Assembly: GCF_039521745.1 (NCBI RefSeq)
Contig: NZ_BAAACT010000168.1
Length of the DNA: 64,000 bases
DNA from: Faecalicatena contorta
Lineage (GTDB): Bacteria; Bacillota; Clostridia; Lachnospirales; Lachnospiraceae
Reading direction: 5' to 3' (one strand)
This document shows, piece by piece, positions 51,032 through 59,507 of the stretch; the first letter of the stretch is position 1, and each line of letters starts with the position of its first letter. A program made the position numbers and the translations under genes. A model generated the notes under the pieces. It worked only from the letters and a program-made list of their open reading frames with translations, did no database searches and was not told where the DNA came from.

Positions 51032-51961
51032 TCAGCAGATGATAGTTCCTGCTTTTCTTTTCATTCCCTCGCTGACTTTATCAAATGAAGTGATAAGGGC
51101 GCTGCGTCCTTCACGCTTTTCGATAAACTCCACTGCGGCCTGGAACTTAGGAAGCATATTATAGATGCCAAAATGGCCCTGTTCCATATATTCCCTGGCC
51201 TGGGCTGCAGTAATCTTTCCAAGCTTTTCTTCATCCGGCCTGCCCAGGTTGATGCATACCTGTTCCACACTGGTAAGGATGATCAGTTCGTCCGCATCGA
51301 TCCCTTCGGCCAGCTTGCCGGCTGTCAGGTCTTTTTCAATTACCGCGCTGGCTCCTTTTAGATGATTGTCCTGTTCCAGGACGGGGATTCCGCCTCCCCC
51401 ACAGGCGATGACAACCTGTCCTGCATCCAGCAGGGCAGTTACTGCATCCAGCTCTACAATCTTAACCGGATGAGGAGCGGAGACTACACGACGGAAGCCC
51501 TTTCCGGGTTCCTCGATGACATAATTTCCTTTTTTGCGTTCTTCATTGGCCTCCTCGGCTGTCATGTAACGTCCCAGTACTTTTGTGGGAGTATAGAATG
51601 CTTCATCGTAAGGGTCAACGATCACCTGGGTCAGTACCGTACTGACTGTCCGGTAGATCCCACGGTTCAGAAGCTCTTCTCGGATGCCGTTCTGCAGGTC
51701 ATAGCCAATATAGCCCTGGCTCATGGCGGAACACACAGACATGGGGGCAGCGGTATAATCATCATGGGTTTTGCCGAATTCATTCATGGCAGTGTGGATC
51801 ATGCCGACCTGCGGCGCATTGCTGTGCGTAACGGCAACCTGGTATCCTTCTTCGATTAAATCAGCAATAGATTTGGCTGTATTTTTTACGGCGACCTTCT
51901 GCTCCGGAAGCGTAGTTCCTAGAGCACGGTGTCCTAATGCGACAACTACTCTTTTTTTCAT
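51032..51961 (-). CDS. arcC: carbamate kinase
   Basis: A 309-aa amino-acid-kinase-fold enzyme, the usual length for carbamate kinase, which makes ATP from carbamoyl phosphate. It starts MKKRVVVALGHRALGTTLPEQ; the nucleotide loop is GHRALG in place of the more common GGNALL-type sequence, as in a clostridial subgroup. Other typical segments are VTHSNAPQVGMIH, VIACGGGGIPVLE and ITAAQAREYMEQGHF. No arginine deiminase or ornithine carbamoyltransferase gene accompanies it; a decayed coding scrap lies just upstream (52016-52141). Confidence 0.92.
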   Translation of the reverse strand: MKKRVVVALGHRALGTTLPEQKVAVKNTAKSIADLIEEGYQVAVTHSNAPQVGMIHTAMNEFGKTHDDYTAAPMSVCSAMSQGYIGYDLQNGIREELLNRGIYRTVSTVLTQVIVDPYDEAFYTPTKVLGRYMTAEEANEERKKGNYVIEEPGKGFRRVVSAPHPVKIVELDAVTALLDAGQVVIACGGGGIPVLEQDNHLKGASAVIEKDLTAGKLAEGIDADELIILTSVEQVCINLGRPDEEKLGKITAAQAREYMEQGHFGIYNMLPKFQAAVEFIEKREGRSALITSFDKVSEGMKRKAGTIIC

Positions 51962-52015
51962 AATCTGGTCCCTCTGTTTCGTAATTAGATTAGTATCTGG
52001 CACATCGCCTAATCA

Positions 52016-52141
52016 TTAACGGCACTTCAACTGGCTTACATGTTCGATAGCGCTGTGCCCAAGTCTCAGTGCAAGCATCATATCTGCGTTTGTAAAGCAG
52101 CATTCTCCGAAATTGAACTGAGCTTAAGGGTCAGCCGCCTT
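52016..52141 (-). pseudogene. possible decayed gene end
   Basis: On the minus strand the frame reads KAADP-stop-AQFNFGECCFTNADMM and then LALRLGHSAIEHVSQLKCR-stop, which looks like the C-terminus of a real protein interrupted by one stop codon and truncated upstream by AT-rich DNA. I do not recognise the family. It lies upstream of arcC on the same strand and directly abuts the repeat at 52142-52158. Confidence 0.3.
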
Positions 52142-52158
52142 TTTTACGATGTACTAGT
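52142..52158 (+). repeat. 17-bp dispersed repeat, copy 2
   Basis: TTTTACGATGTACTAGT. It recurs exactly in reverse orientation at 54657-54673 and with one change at 24474-24490. Confidence 0.6.
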
Positions 52159-52244
52159 GAATATATAAGATTATATTATTTTTTCTGTAAAAAAGCAACG
52201 GTGAACTGCCTGAAAAAAGACGGCCATTCATTTCGCGCCCCTCA

Positions 52245-52796
52245 TCAGAGCGATACAACACGGTAGCGATGGCCGGTATATTTTAAAAACTTCTTCAATA
52301 TGTCCCCGGTTTTAATTTTCAGGCTTGTGGTATTCATACAAGGATGGCATCCCATATACTCCTGATCCAGGAGTTCCTTATCAACCAGCAGATCAACATA
52401 CCAGTCTTTGTCATTCATAAGTCCGAGCACACTGACTGAACCGGGTGTAAGTCCCAGATACTGCTCCATAAATTCCGGCTCCGCAAAGGAAAGGCGTGAG
52501 ATGCCCAGCTGCGCAGACAGGTCTTTTGTGAAAAACTTTTTTTCTCCGGGCATGAGAAGAAGAAAAAATGTGGTCTTTTGTCGGTTGCGCAAAAACAGAT
52601 TCTTACAGGGGAGAATACCGAGTTCCTCCTCCACGGCCCTGCAGGCTTCAATCGTAGGTGCAACATCATGGTCAACGCCCTCGTAGGGAATATGCAGCTG
52701 ATCCAACAGGTCATAAACGCGGGCTTCTTTGTCAGTCCGGCCGGAGCAGTCGGGTTTCGCCGTAAAATGCTCCTTGCTTACATAGATTTCACTCAT
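52245..52796 (-). CDS. prolyl-tRNA deacylase-type protein (YbaK/ProX)
   Basis: A 183-aa YbaK/aminoacyl-tRNA-deacylase-domain protein of the free-standing ProX/PrdX group, which hydrolyses alanyl-tRNA(Pro) formed by prolyl-tRNA synthetase. Typical segments are YDLLDQLHIPYEGVDHDVAPTIE, KNLFLRNRQKTTFFLLLMPGEKKF and TPGSVSVLGLMND. The ATG at 52796 is 8 bases from AAAGGA; the ATG at 52802 is too close to it. Confidence 0.87.
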   Translation of the reverse strand: MSEIYVSKEHFTAKPDCSGRTDKEARVYDLLDQLHIPYEGVDHDVAPTIEACRAVEEELGILPCKNLFLRNRQKTTFFLLLMPGEKKFFTKDLSAQLGISRLSFAEPEFMEQYLGLTPGSVSVLGLMNDKDWYVDLLVDKELLDQEYMGCHPCMNTTSLKIKTGDILKKFLKYTGHRYRVVSL

Positions 52797-52865
52797 AATC
52801 ATAGTCCTTTCTTAATTCAAGTATGTAACACATCCCGTGTATAAAGCAGAGGATCTTAAAATCAC

Positions 52866-54497
52866 TCACACACTCATAAAAATCGTCCCCGGATTCAAAA
52901 GCCGGGAAATCAGCTCCGGATGCAGCGCGGCATAGATGAGATCGGTGGCAAAAAGTATGCACAGTACGATGCACAGAGCTATGCGGAGATATAAAGGCAG
53001 CCTTAAAAACATTTCTTCCCATCTGGGAGCCAGATAATACAAAAATGCACAGCCCATCATCGCGAAGAACACGGCTCCGCCTAAGAATGTGCGGCCATTT
53101 AGGTTTATAAAATAACCGGTGTAATCCGATTGTATGATATCCAATTCGTATTCCAGCAGCCAGCTCATCAGGTATTCAATAGCCATGTAAGCCGCCATCA
53201 TCATTGTAAAAGATAAGATCGGCCTGTGTGCAAACTTCTTAATAAAGATCAGCAGTATCAGTGCGCAGACGCCATAGAGCGGAATCCACGGGCCGAATAA
53301 GAATCCCCGGTTTAGAAAGACTCCGTCGCGTATGAGGTGAATTGCGCTCTCCACAATCCAGCCTAAGATGGAAAAAGCGAAGAACAGGAATACGCAGGAC
53401 ACAAAGCTATATTTTTTGTCGGCCTGTATGGGGGCTTTGACAGCCCTTTCAGGCGGTTGGATAGAATACAGGAACACCGGATACTGGTCCGGTGCAAAAT
53501 ATGAAATCTTGGTATAGGGACCCTCTGAGTCATCGTAAAGCGCCTTGCTGATCAGAAGCTCATCCTCGGAGGGAACACGTTCCAGCATGGGATCATTGAA
53601 TGCCTCGTAGTGCGGAGCCCTTGACAGCACATAGCTGCGTCTCAATTCCATATATAGTTCAGTATCTGTTCCGGTCATATAGGGATTCACATAGAGAAAA
53701 TCCAGTACTCCCAAAGTCAGGAGCGAAAGAATCTCCCAGCCTAAAAACGAAAAGTGCAGCAGGAACATTCTCCATTTATTTCCGTGCATCAGCTGCCGGG
53801 ACAGCTGAAACGCATCTTTACGTGAAATGGCCGGATTCTCTGCGAGAATAAAGGGAATCATGCTGTATTCGTAGTGCTTGATGATACCGCCTATGACGGT
53901 AAGGTTCCAGAGCCACTGGAACACATTACGGCAGAACATAATCCAGGCCGGATTGCGTATGTATCTCAGTTTATATAGGAAGAAGATTTTACTGATTCTG
54001 GTCTGATGATAGTTCCGTGCCTCCAGGAAAAATCTTCGTTCGCCAACCAGGATCAGATTTGCAATAAAAAACTGAAAGAGTATGGCTGTAACAGCGCCGG
54101 CGGCCAGAAAGAGCGAGGAGAGATAGGAGTGATCGGTAAAAATACTGTTCACGGTCTTTAATATGGAAAAGAGTACGGACTTTCCACTGGTATACATGTC
54201 GATAAGCAGTTGTGCAGCAGTCCTGACAGGGGGCGTAAGAATCGTTTCCTCCTGATCCGTATCGGCAATCTGCTCTACGGTATCCGTTATGACGGCAGAG
54301 TTAGACTGGCCGCCGGTGACGGCTTTCTCGGTATCCGCATGTACTTCAGTTTCCGGATCATACTGGTTGAGAAACGTAGTAGAGGAAGTGTAGGCAGTCG
54401 TCAGCATTGCAGCCAGAAAACAGACTGCAATCATACGCCAGTAGTTAATTTTCACACAAAACCGTGCCTTTTGCTTCAGTACTTTTCTCTTCCACAT
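52866..54497 (-). CDS. membrane fusion protein: DUF975-like domain plus CmpB-type ABC permease domain
   Basis: A 543-aa membrane protein. The N-terminal half (about 1-310) has several helices and the DUF975-like stretch AENPAISRKDAFQLSRQLMHGNKWRMF with VNPYMTGTDTELYMELR. The C-terminal half (about 375-530) matches the putative ABC transporter permease family CmpB: FAFSILGWIVESAIHLIRDG, NRGFLFGPWIPLYG and GRTFLGGAVFF. Both are known as separate families of unknown function in Firmicutes, and their union in one chain suggests that they work together. No ATPase gene is adjacent on its strand. Confidence 0.8.
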   Translation of the reverse strand: MWKRKVLKQKARFCVKINYWRMIAVCFLAAMLTTAYTSSTTFLNQYDPETEVHADTEKAVTGGQSNSAVITDTVEQIADTDQEETILTPPVRTAAQLLIDMYTSGKSVLFSILKTVNSIFTDHSYLSSLFLAAGAVTAILFQFFIANLILVGERRFFLEARNYHQTRISKIFFLYKLRYIRNPAWIMFCRNVFQWLWNLTVIGGIIKHYEYSMIPFILAENPAISRKDAFQLSRQLMHGNKWRMFLLHFSFLGWEILSLLTLGVLDFLYVNPYMTGTDTELYMELRRSYVLSRAPHYEAFNDPMLERVPSEDELLISKALYDDSEGPYTKISYFAPDQYPVFLYSIQPPERAVKAPIQADKKYSFVSCVFLFFAFSILGWIVESAIHLIRDGVFLNRGFLFGPWIPLYGVCALILLIFIKKFAHRPILSFTMMMAAYMAIEYLMSWLLEYELDIIQSDYTGYFINLNGRTFLGGAVFFAMMGCAFLYYLAPRWEEMFLRLPLYLRIALCIVLCILFATDLIYAALHPELISRLLNPGTIFMSV

Positions 54498-54656
54498 AAA
54501 ATGGAACCTCCATAGAAAGTGATTATTATCTCCATTATAGTAAAGAAGTAAAAATAACGCAATCGTAAAAGGGAAGAAACCCCAGATTGTATTTTATATA
54601 AAACCATTTAGATTTTCCATGTTTATTCAGCCGCAGATCCTGTACTATTTTTATAA

Positions 54657-54673
54657 ACTAGTACATCGTAAAA
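54657..54673 (-). repeat. 17-bp dispersed repeat, copy 3
   Basis: ACTAGTACATCGTAAAA, the exact reverse complement of 52142-52158. It sits 43 bp before the ABC ATPase start. Confidence 0.6.
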
Positions 54674-54715
54674 TCAGTTACTTATTTTACAATGTGCAAG
54701 GAAGGAGGAGACAGC

Positions 54716-56236
54716 ATGGGGCAGACAATATTGGAGCTGCATGATATTGTAAAAACATTTCCCGGAGTTTTGGCGTTGAACGGCATTAATTTTAATCTGC
54801 AGAGCGGCGAGATACATGCAATCTGCGGCGAGAACGGGGCCGGGAAGTCCACCCTGATGAAAGTGGTTTGCGGCGTACACAAGGCTGACAGCGGAACAAT
54901 GGTGGTAAACGGCAAAACAGAAGACTTTGCCAATCCGATGGAAGCCTATGGGAAAGGTGTATCCATTATTTTTCAGGAAACAAGTCTGTTTGAAGAAATG
55001 ACAGTGCTCGACAACCTGTTTCTTGGACATGAGATGACTAAGAAAGCAGGAATCATAAAGGTGCTGGATTACAGTGCAATGAGGAAAGAGGCGGAGAGGA
55101 TCTTCCGGCGTCTGAATACAAAGATTAGCCTGGATGCACAGATAAAGACACTTGGCATGGCACAGAAACAGATGGTTGAAATCGCAAAGGCGCTGACCTT
55201 TGATGCGAACATTATCATCTTCGACGAGCCTACTGCATCCTTGACACAGCGGGAAGTAACGGCACTGTTTAAGATCATCAATGACCTCAAATCAAGCGGG
55301 CTTGGGATCGTATATATCAGCCATCGTATGGAAGAAATTTTTGAACTGTGCGACAGAGTGACGGTTGTCCGCGACGGACAGTACATTTCTACAAAAAATA
55401 TTGCGGAGACAAATAAAGACGAATTAGTGGCCGATATGGTCGGACGAAAGATGGGGAGCTATTATCCCAAGTCAGAGACTGTCATCGGCGGGGAAATATT
55501 CCGGGTAGAGGGATACTATGATGAGGGCTTTCTGGAGAATATCAACTTCCATGTAAATAGAGGCGAGATTCTGGGATTTGCCGGCCTTGCAGGGGCAGGG
55601 CGCACAGAGCTGATGGAATCAATCTGCGGTTTCACCGGCAGGGCGGCCGGCAGTGTCTGGCTGGAAGGAAAAAAGCTGAACATCCACAGCTATAAGGATG
55701 CCATGGCAGACGGAATCGTGTATGTGTCGGAGGACAGAGGAAAGTACGGCCTGATTGTGGATATGAGCATTCAGCAGAACATTTCACTCCCACAGCTGGA
55801 AAACTTCAGCAAAGGTCCCGGCTTTCTGGATGAAAAAAAGGAGAGCGCAAAAGGGGAAGCGTACATCAAGGAGGTTGGAATCAAAGCTCCGGCCCCGGAT
55901 TTCCTGGTTGCGAACCTGTCCGGGGGCAACCAGCAGAAGGTATCCGTATCCAAAGCGCTGGCAATGGATCCGAAGCTTTTGATTCTGGACGAACCAACCC
56001 GGGGGGTTGATGTCAACGCAAAAGCAGAGATACATAAGATCATCAGCGAACTAACGCAAAAGGGCCTTACAATCATTATGATTTCATCCGAGCTGCCCGA
56101 ACTGATCGGCATGTGTGACCGGATCTATGTCATGAAGGACGGCTATATTGCAGGATGCTTTGACCGGGAAAATGTAACACAGGAAAAGATCCTGACGGTT
56201 GCATTGGAATCTAAGAAAGACAGACAGGAGGGATAA
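54716..56236 (+). CDS. sugar ABC transporter ATP-binding protein
   Basis: A 506-aa RbsA-type double ATPase. Walker A GENGAGKST, Walker B IFDEPTAS, second-domain signature LSGGNQQK and LILDEPTRGVD are all canonical. The ATG at 54716 follows GGAGGAG. It heads an operon of ATPase, two permeases, receptor, histidine kinase, response regulator and UroD-like protein, all on the plus strand. Confidence 0.92.
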   Translation: MGQTILELHDIVKTFPGVLALNGINFNLQSGEIHAICGENGAGKSTLMKVVCGVHKADSGTMVVNGKTEDFANPMEAYGKGVSIIFQETSLFEEMTVLDNLFLGHEMTKKAGIIKVLDYSAMRKEAERIFRRLNTKISLDAQIKTLGMAQKQMVEIAKALTFDANIIIFDEPTASLTQREVTALFKIINDLKSSGLGIVYISHRMEEIFELCDRVTVVRDGQYISTKNIAETNKDELVADMVGRKMGSYYPKSETVIGGEIFRVEGYYDEGFLENINFHVNRGEILGFAGLAGAGRTELMESICGFTGRAAGSVWLEGKKLNIHSYKDAMADGIVYVSEDRGKYGLIVDMSIQQNISLPQLENFSKGPGFLDEKKESAKGEAYIKEVGIKAPAPDFLVANLSGGNQQKVSVSKALAMDPKLLILDEPTRGVDVNAKAEIHKIISELTQKGLTIIMISSELPELIGMCDRIYVMKDGYIAGCFDRENVTQEKILTVALESKKDRQEG

Positions 56237-56239
56237 CAG

Positions 56240-57241
56240 ATGACTGAGAAGAAAAAGAAAGCATCCTTTCTGACAACAGAATTTTATCTTGCGGTATTTC
56301 TGGCAGCGGTACTGCTGCTTCTGGGCGTGCTGGCAAGAGATTTTTACTCGATTAATAATATGATGAGCCTGCTGAATACATTCAGCTACATCCTGATTTC
56401 AGCCATAGGCATGAATATGATCATCATCACCTCCAATATCGATGTTTCCACGGGCGCGCTGATCTCGGTGGTCTGCCTGTTTACCGCCGCTCTGGGGAAA
56501 GAAGGAGTTCCCTTTGCAGGGCTCCTTCCGGCGGCGATGCTGATGGGAGCAGCCTTAAGCACCCTGAACGGCCTGTTCATAACCAAGATGAAGATACCGG
56601 CCATCGTGGCAACGCTTGCGACAACTCAGATCTTCCAGGGAGTGCTTCCGCTGCTGGTGGAGGGCTCGATTTACGATCTGCCCGCAAGCTTTACCTGGCT
56701 GGCGTTTGATGCCAAGATCTTTGGAATCATACCTGCAAGCGTACTGATCTGTCTGATCGTGACAGTGTGCGCGCTGCTGTTTATGAAGTATTCCAAGTTT
56801 TCTAAGAAGATTTACGCGATTGGGAATAATGCCAACGGTGCAAGGCTCGCCGGGGTAAATGTAAACCGGACAGTGGTAATTACCTATGCCATTGCAGGCG
56901 CGCTGTTTGGAATCTCGGCCATCATCATTGCCACGGCAGGACAGCGCGTGACAAACACAATGGGAACCGGGCTGGAGATGACCTTTATCGCCGCTGTCGT
57001 ACTCGGAGGAACCAGTACGGCCGGCGGATCCGGAAAGATCATTGGTACGGTAATCGGGGCCTTTATCCTGGCTCTGATTGCACCGGCGATTAACTATTTG
57101 GGAATCAGCCCCAACTGGTCAGATGCGGTAAAAGGCGCAATCATCATTATTTCCGTTGTTGTGAGCGGAGCTAAATATCTGAAGAAAAAACGGGTGATTC
57201 CGGCAGAAAAACTGATAAAAACAGGAGGTGAGAGAGCCTAA
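56240..57241 (+). CDS. sugar ABC transporter permease (BPD_transp_2)
   Basis: A 333-aa hydrophobic permease of the ribose/rhamnose family, with SNIDVSTGA and AVVLGGTSTAGGSG. It starts 3 bp after the ATPase and its stop overlaps the next start by one base (TAATG), so translation is coupled. Confidence 0.9.
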   Translation: MTEKKKKASFLTTEFYLAVFLAAVLLLLGVLARDFYSINNMMSLLNTFSYILISAIGMNMIIITSNIDVSTGALISVVCLFTAALGKEGVPFAGLLPAAMLMGAALSTLNGLFITKMKIPAIVATLATTQIFQGVLPLLVEGSIYDLPASFTWLAFDAKIFGIIPASVLICLIVTVCALLFMKYSKFSKKIYAIGNNANGARLAGVNVNRTVVITYAIAGALFGISAIIIATAGQRVTNTMGTGLEMTFIAAVVLGGTSTAGGSGKIIGTVIGAFILALIAPAINYLGISPNWSDAVKGAIIIISVVVSGAKYLKKKRVIPAEKLIKTGGERA

Positions 57242-58209
57242 TGAAAAAAGTACTGAAGTTTTCATTTAATAAAGCCCTGTTTTTGATCTGGCTGGTCATA
57301 TTCAGCGGAATCGCGGTCAAGAGCCCGTCGTTTCTGACCGCGCCATATATTATCAACGTAATGCTCAGAAACATTGTGGAGATCGGTATGGTTGCGCTGC
57401 CTATGACGCTTATCATCATCACAGGGGGAATCGACCTGTCTGTAGGCAATACGATGATCCTTTCCGCCATGCTGGGAGGAATCGCCTATACAAAATGGGG
57501 GACCGTGGCAGCGGTTGCGGCAACCCTGCTGACAGGGGCGGCCTGCGGGCTGCTGAATGGGGTGATCATCGCAAAGGCGAAGATTTCCGCCATGGTCACC
57601 ACGCTGGCAACCATGTACCTGTTTCTGGGGCTCGCGAGAGGAATTTCAAAGGGAGACAGTGTTTACTCCTACGGTTTTGCAGAGTTTATGGGTAATATAT
57701 CGATCTCCGGCCTCCCGATACAGATCTGGTTGTTTATCATACTGGCGGTTGTGTTCACGCTGCTGCTGGGGAAAAGCATTTTCGGAAGAAAACTCTATGG
57801 GATTGGGCTGAATATCAATGCCACAAAATACTCCGGCGTCAATACAGACCGTATGCTAATTATTATCTATACATTATGCGGAATTGTCTGCGCCATTGCT
57901 GCATTCATTTTCCTGGGAAGATTTACAAGCGTGAAATACGATGCGGGAACCAGTTTCAATCTGAAGGTCATTACGATTGTAGTTCTCGGAGGCACAAGCA
58001 TCATGGGGGGCGTCGGCGATATGAAAGGAACGATTCTCGGCACACTTATTATTGCGACTCTGAACAGCGGCCTCACGGTCATGAATATACCGATCGATGT
58101 ACAGACCATCGTGCAGGGGGCGGTACTGATTATTGCCCTGATCGCATGTGCAATTGTAACAGAACGTACGAAGAAAAAGCGGATTATTAAAGTGGATTCA
58201 CACGGATAA
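57241..58209 (+). CDS. sugar ABC transporter permease (BPD_transp_2)
   Basis: A 322-aa second permease with GGIDLSVGNT and VVLGGTSIMGGVG. An AGGAGG ribosome site lies in the end of the preceding gene. It forms a heterodimer with the preceding permease. Confidence 0.9.
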   Translation: MKKVLKFSFNKALFLIWLVIFSGIAVKSPSFLTAPYIINVMLRNIVEIGMVALPMTLIIITGGIDLSVGNTMILSAMLGGIAYTKWGTVAAVAATLLTGAACGLLNGVIIAKAKISAMVTTLATMYLFLGLARGISKGDSVYSYGFAEFMGNISISGLPIQIWLFIILAVVFTLLLGKSIFGRKLYGIGLNINATKYSGVNTDRMLIIIYTLCGIVCAIAAFIFLGRFTSVKYDAGTSFNLKVITIVVLGGTSIMGGVGDMKGTILGTLIIATLNSGLTVMNIPIDVQTIVQGAVLIIALIACAIVTERTKKKRIIKVDSHG

Positions 58210-58215
58210 AGTTCA

Positions 58216-58236
58216 GGCCGTGCCGTGCACAGTAAC
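58216..58236. repeat. REP-like element, copy 4 (partial)
   Basis: GGCCGTGCCGTGCACAGTAAC, whose reverse complement begins GTTACTGTGCACGGC, as in the copies at 30626, 39278 and 45971. A small dyad TAATAC-gcaa-GTATTA follows at 58279-58294. Confidence 0.4.
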
Positions 58237-58327
58237 TTCTCACGAGAGGGCCAAGGCTGATCCGGCATAAAAAGATTGTAATACGCAAGTATTATATATA
58301 CAATAAAAAGGAAAGGAAAGAGGATGT

Positions 58328-59452
58328 ATGAAAGCAAAAGAGTTAATGAAAAAGGTAACTGGCGGAGCGCTGATTGCAGTTATGGCAGTCACGATGCTGG
58401 CGGGGTGCGTATCTAAGACGGAGACGCCGCCGGCGGACACCAAGACGGAGGATTCGGACAGTAAGGATGCGGAGGGAGATATGACGGTCGCAATGCTGCC
58501 GAAGTTCAAGGGAGAGAATTACTTCGATGCATGTAAGACAGGCGCACAGGAGGCTGCAGACGAACTGGGGATTACGCTTCTGTATGACGGGCCTTCCCAG
58601 GACCAGGCGACGAACCAGAAACAGGTAGACATTCTGGAGGGATGGATTGCACAGGGGGTTAACGTCATCGTTGTATCACCGAATGATCCCACCGCGATTG
58701 CTCCGACTCTGAAGAAAGCGCAGGATGCGGGAATCAAAGTGGTTACCTTCGATGCAGATGCACAAGAAGATTCCAGGGACATATTTGTAAACCAGATCAC
58801 GGCGGAGAGCGCAGCCAAAGGACTTCTGGACGGCGCTGCAAACGACCTGAAAGATAAGGGCTACGGAGACAGCAAAACTGCCAATATCGCGCTCGTATCA
58901 AGTTCAGGAACGGATGCAAACCAGAAGGCATGGGAAGATGCAATCAATAAACTTCTTGAGACAGACGATTACAAGTTCATGAAGATTAAAAACAAAGAGA
59001 CCGACGTATATTATCCAGGAACCGATGAGACAAAGGTGAACAGCGAATGTGCAACTTTGATCGGACGTATGGGCGAAGGCGATGATAAGATCCAGGCGGC
59101 TATCGGACTCTCATCCATGGCAACACCTGCACTTGGGGCACAGTACCAGTCTGCATCCAGTAAGCCGGACGCAAAAGTCGTTTCCATGACAGGGCTGGCA
59201 ACACCGAACGCACTCAAGACTTACATCAAAGACGACGAGAATCCGTTGAATTCCGGTGTACTCTGGAACTGTATGGATCTTGGATATCTTGCAGTACAGA
59301 CGGCATACCAGCTTTCAGAAGGAACAATTACACCTGATTCAACATCCATCGACGCAGGAAGGCTTGGCGCAAAGGATATTGTTGATTCACAGTGTGTACT
59401 GGGAGATGCTCTTGTATTTGATGCATCCAATGTAGATGAATTTGATTACTAA
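58328..59452 (+). CDS. RhaS/LsrB-like sugar-binding lipoprotein
   Basis: A 374-aa receptor with a signal peptide ending in the lipobox MLAGC, then an acidic linker and a type-1 binding fold. LATPNALKTYIKDD and LWNCMDLGYLAVQTAYQL closely follow the pattern of the rhamnose receptor RhaS. The ligand is thus probably a rhamnose-like sugar or AI-2-like molecule. It is translated from ATG 58328 after GGAAAGAGG. Confidence 0.87.
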   Translation: MKAKELMKKVTGGALIAVMAVTMLAGCVSKTETPPADTKTEDSDSKDAEGDMTVAMLPKFKGENYFDACKTGAQEAADELGITLLYDGPSQDQATNQKQVDILEGWIAQGVNVIVVSPNDPTAIAPTLKKAQDAGIKVVTFDADAQEDSRDIFVNQITAESAAKGLLDGAANDLKDKGYGDSKTANIALVSSSGTDANQKAWEDAINKLLETDDYKFMKIKNKETDVYYPGTDETKVNSECATLIGRMGEGDDKIQAAIGLSSMATPALGAQYQSASSKPDAKVVSMTGLATPNALKTYIKDDENPLNSGVLWNCMDLGYLAVQTAYQLSEGTITPDSTSIDAGRLGAKDIVDSQCVLGDALVFDASNVDEFDY

Positions 59453-59507
59453 AATATAGGATAGATAAGGAGGGGGCTGCGGACGGCGGCGGCCCTCCTT
59501 AAGTGCT

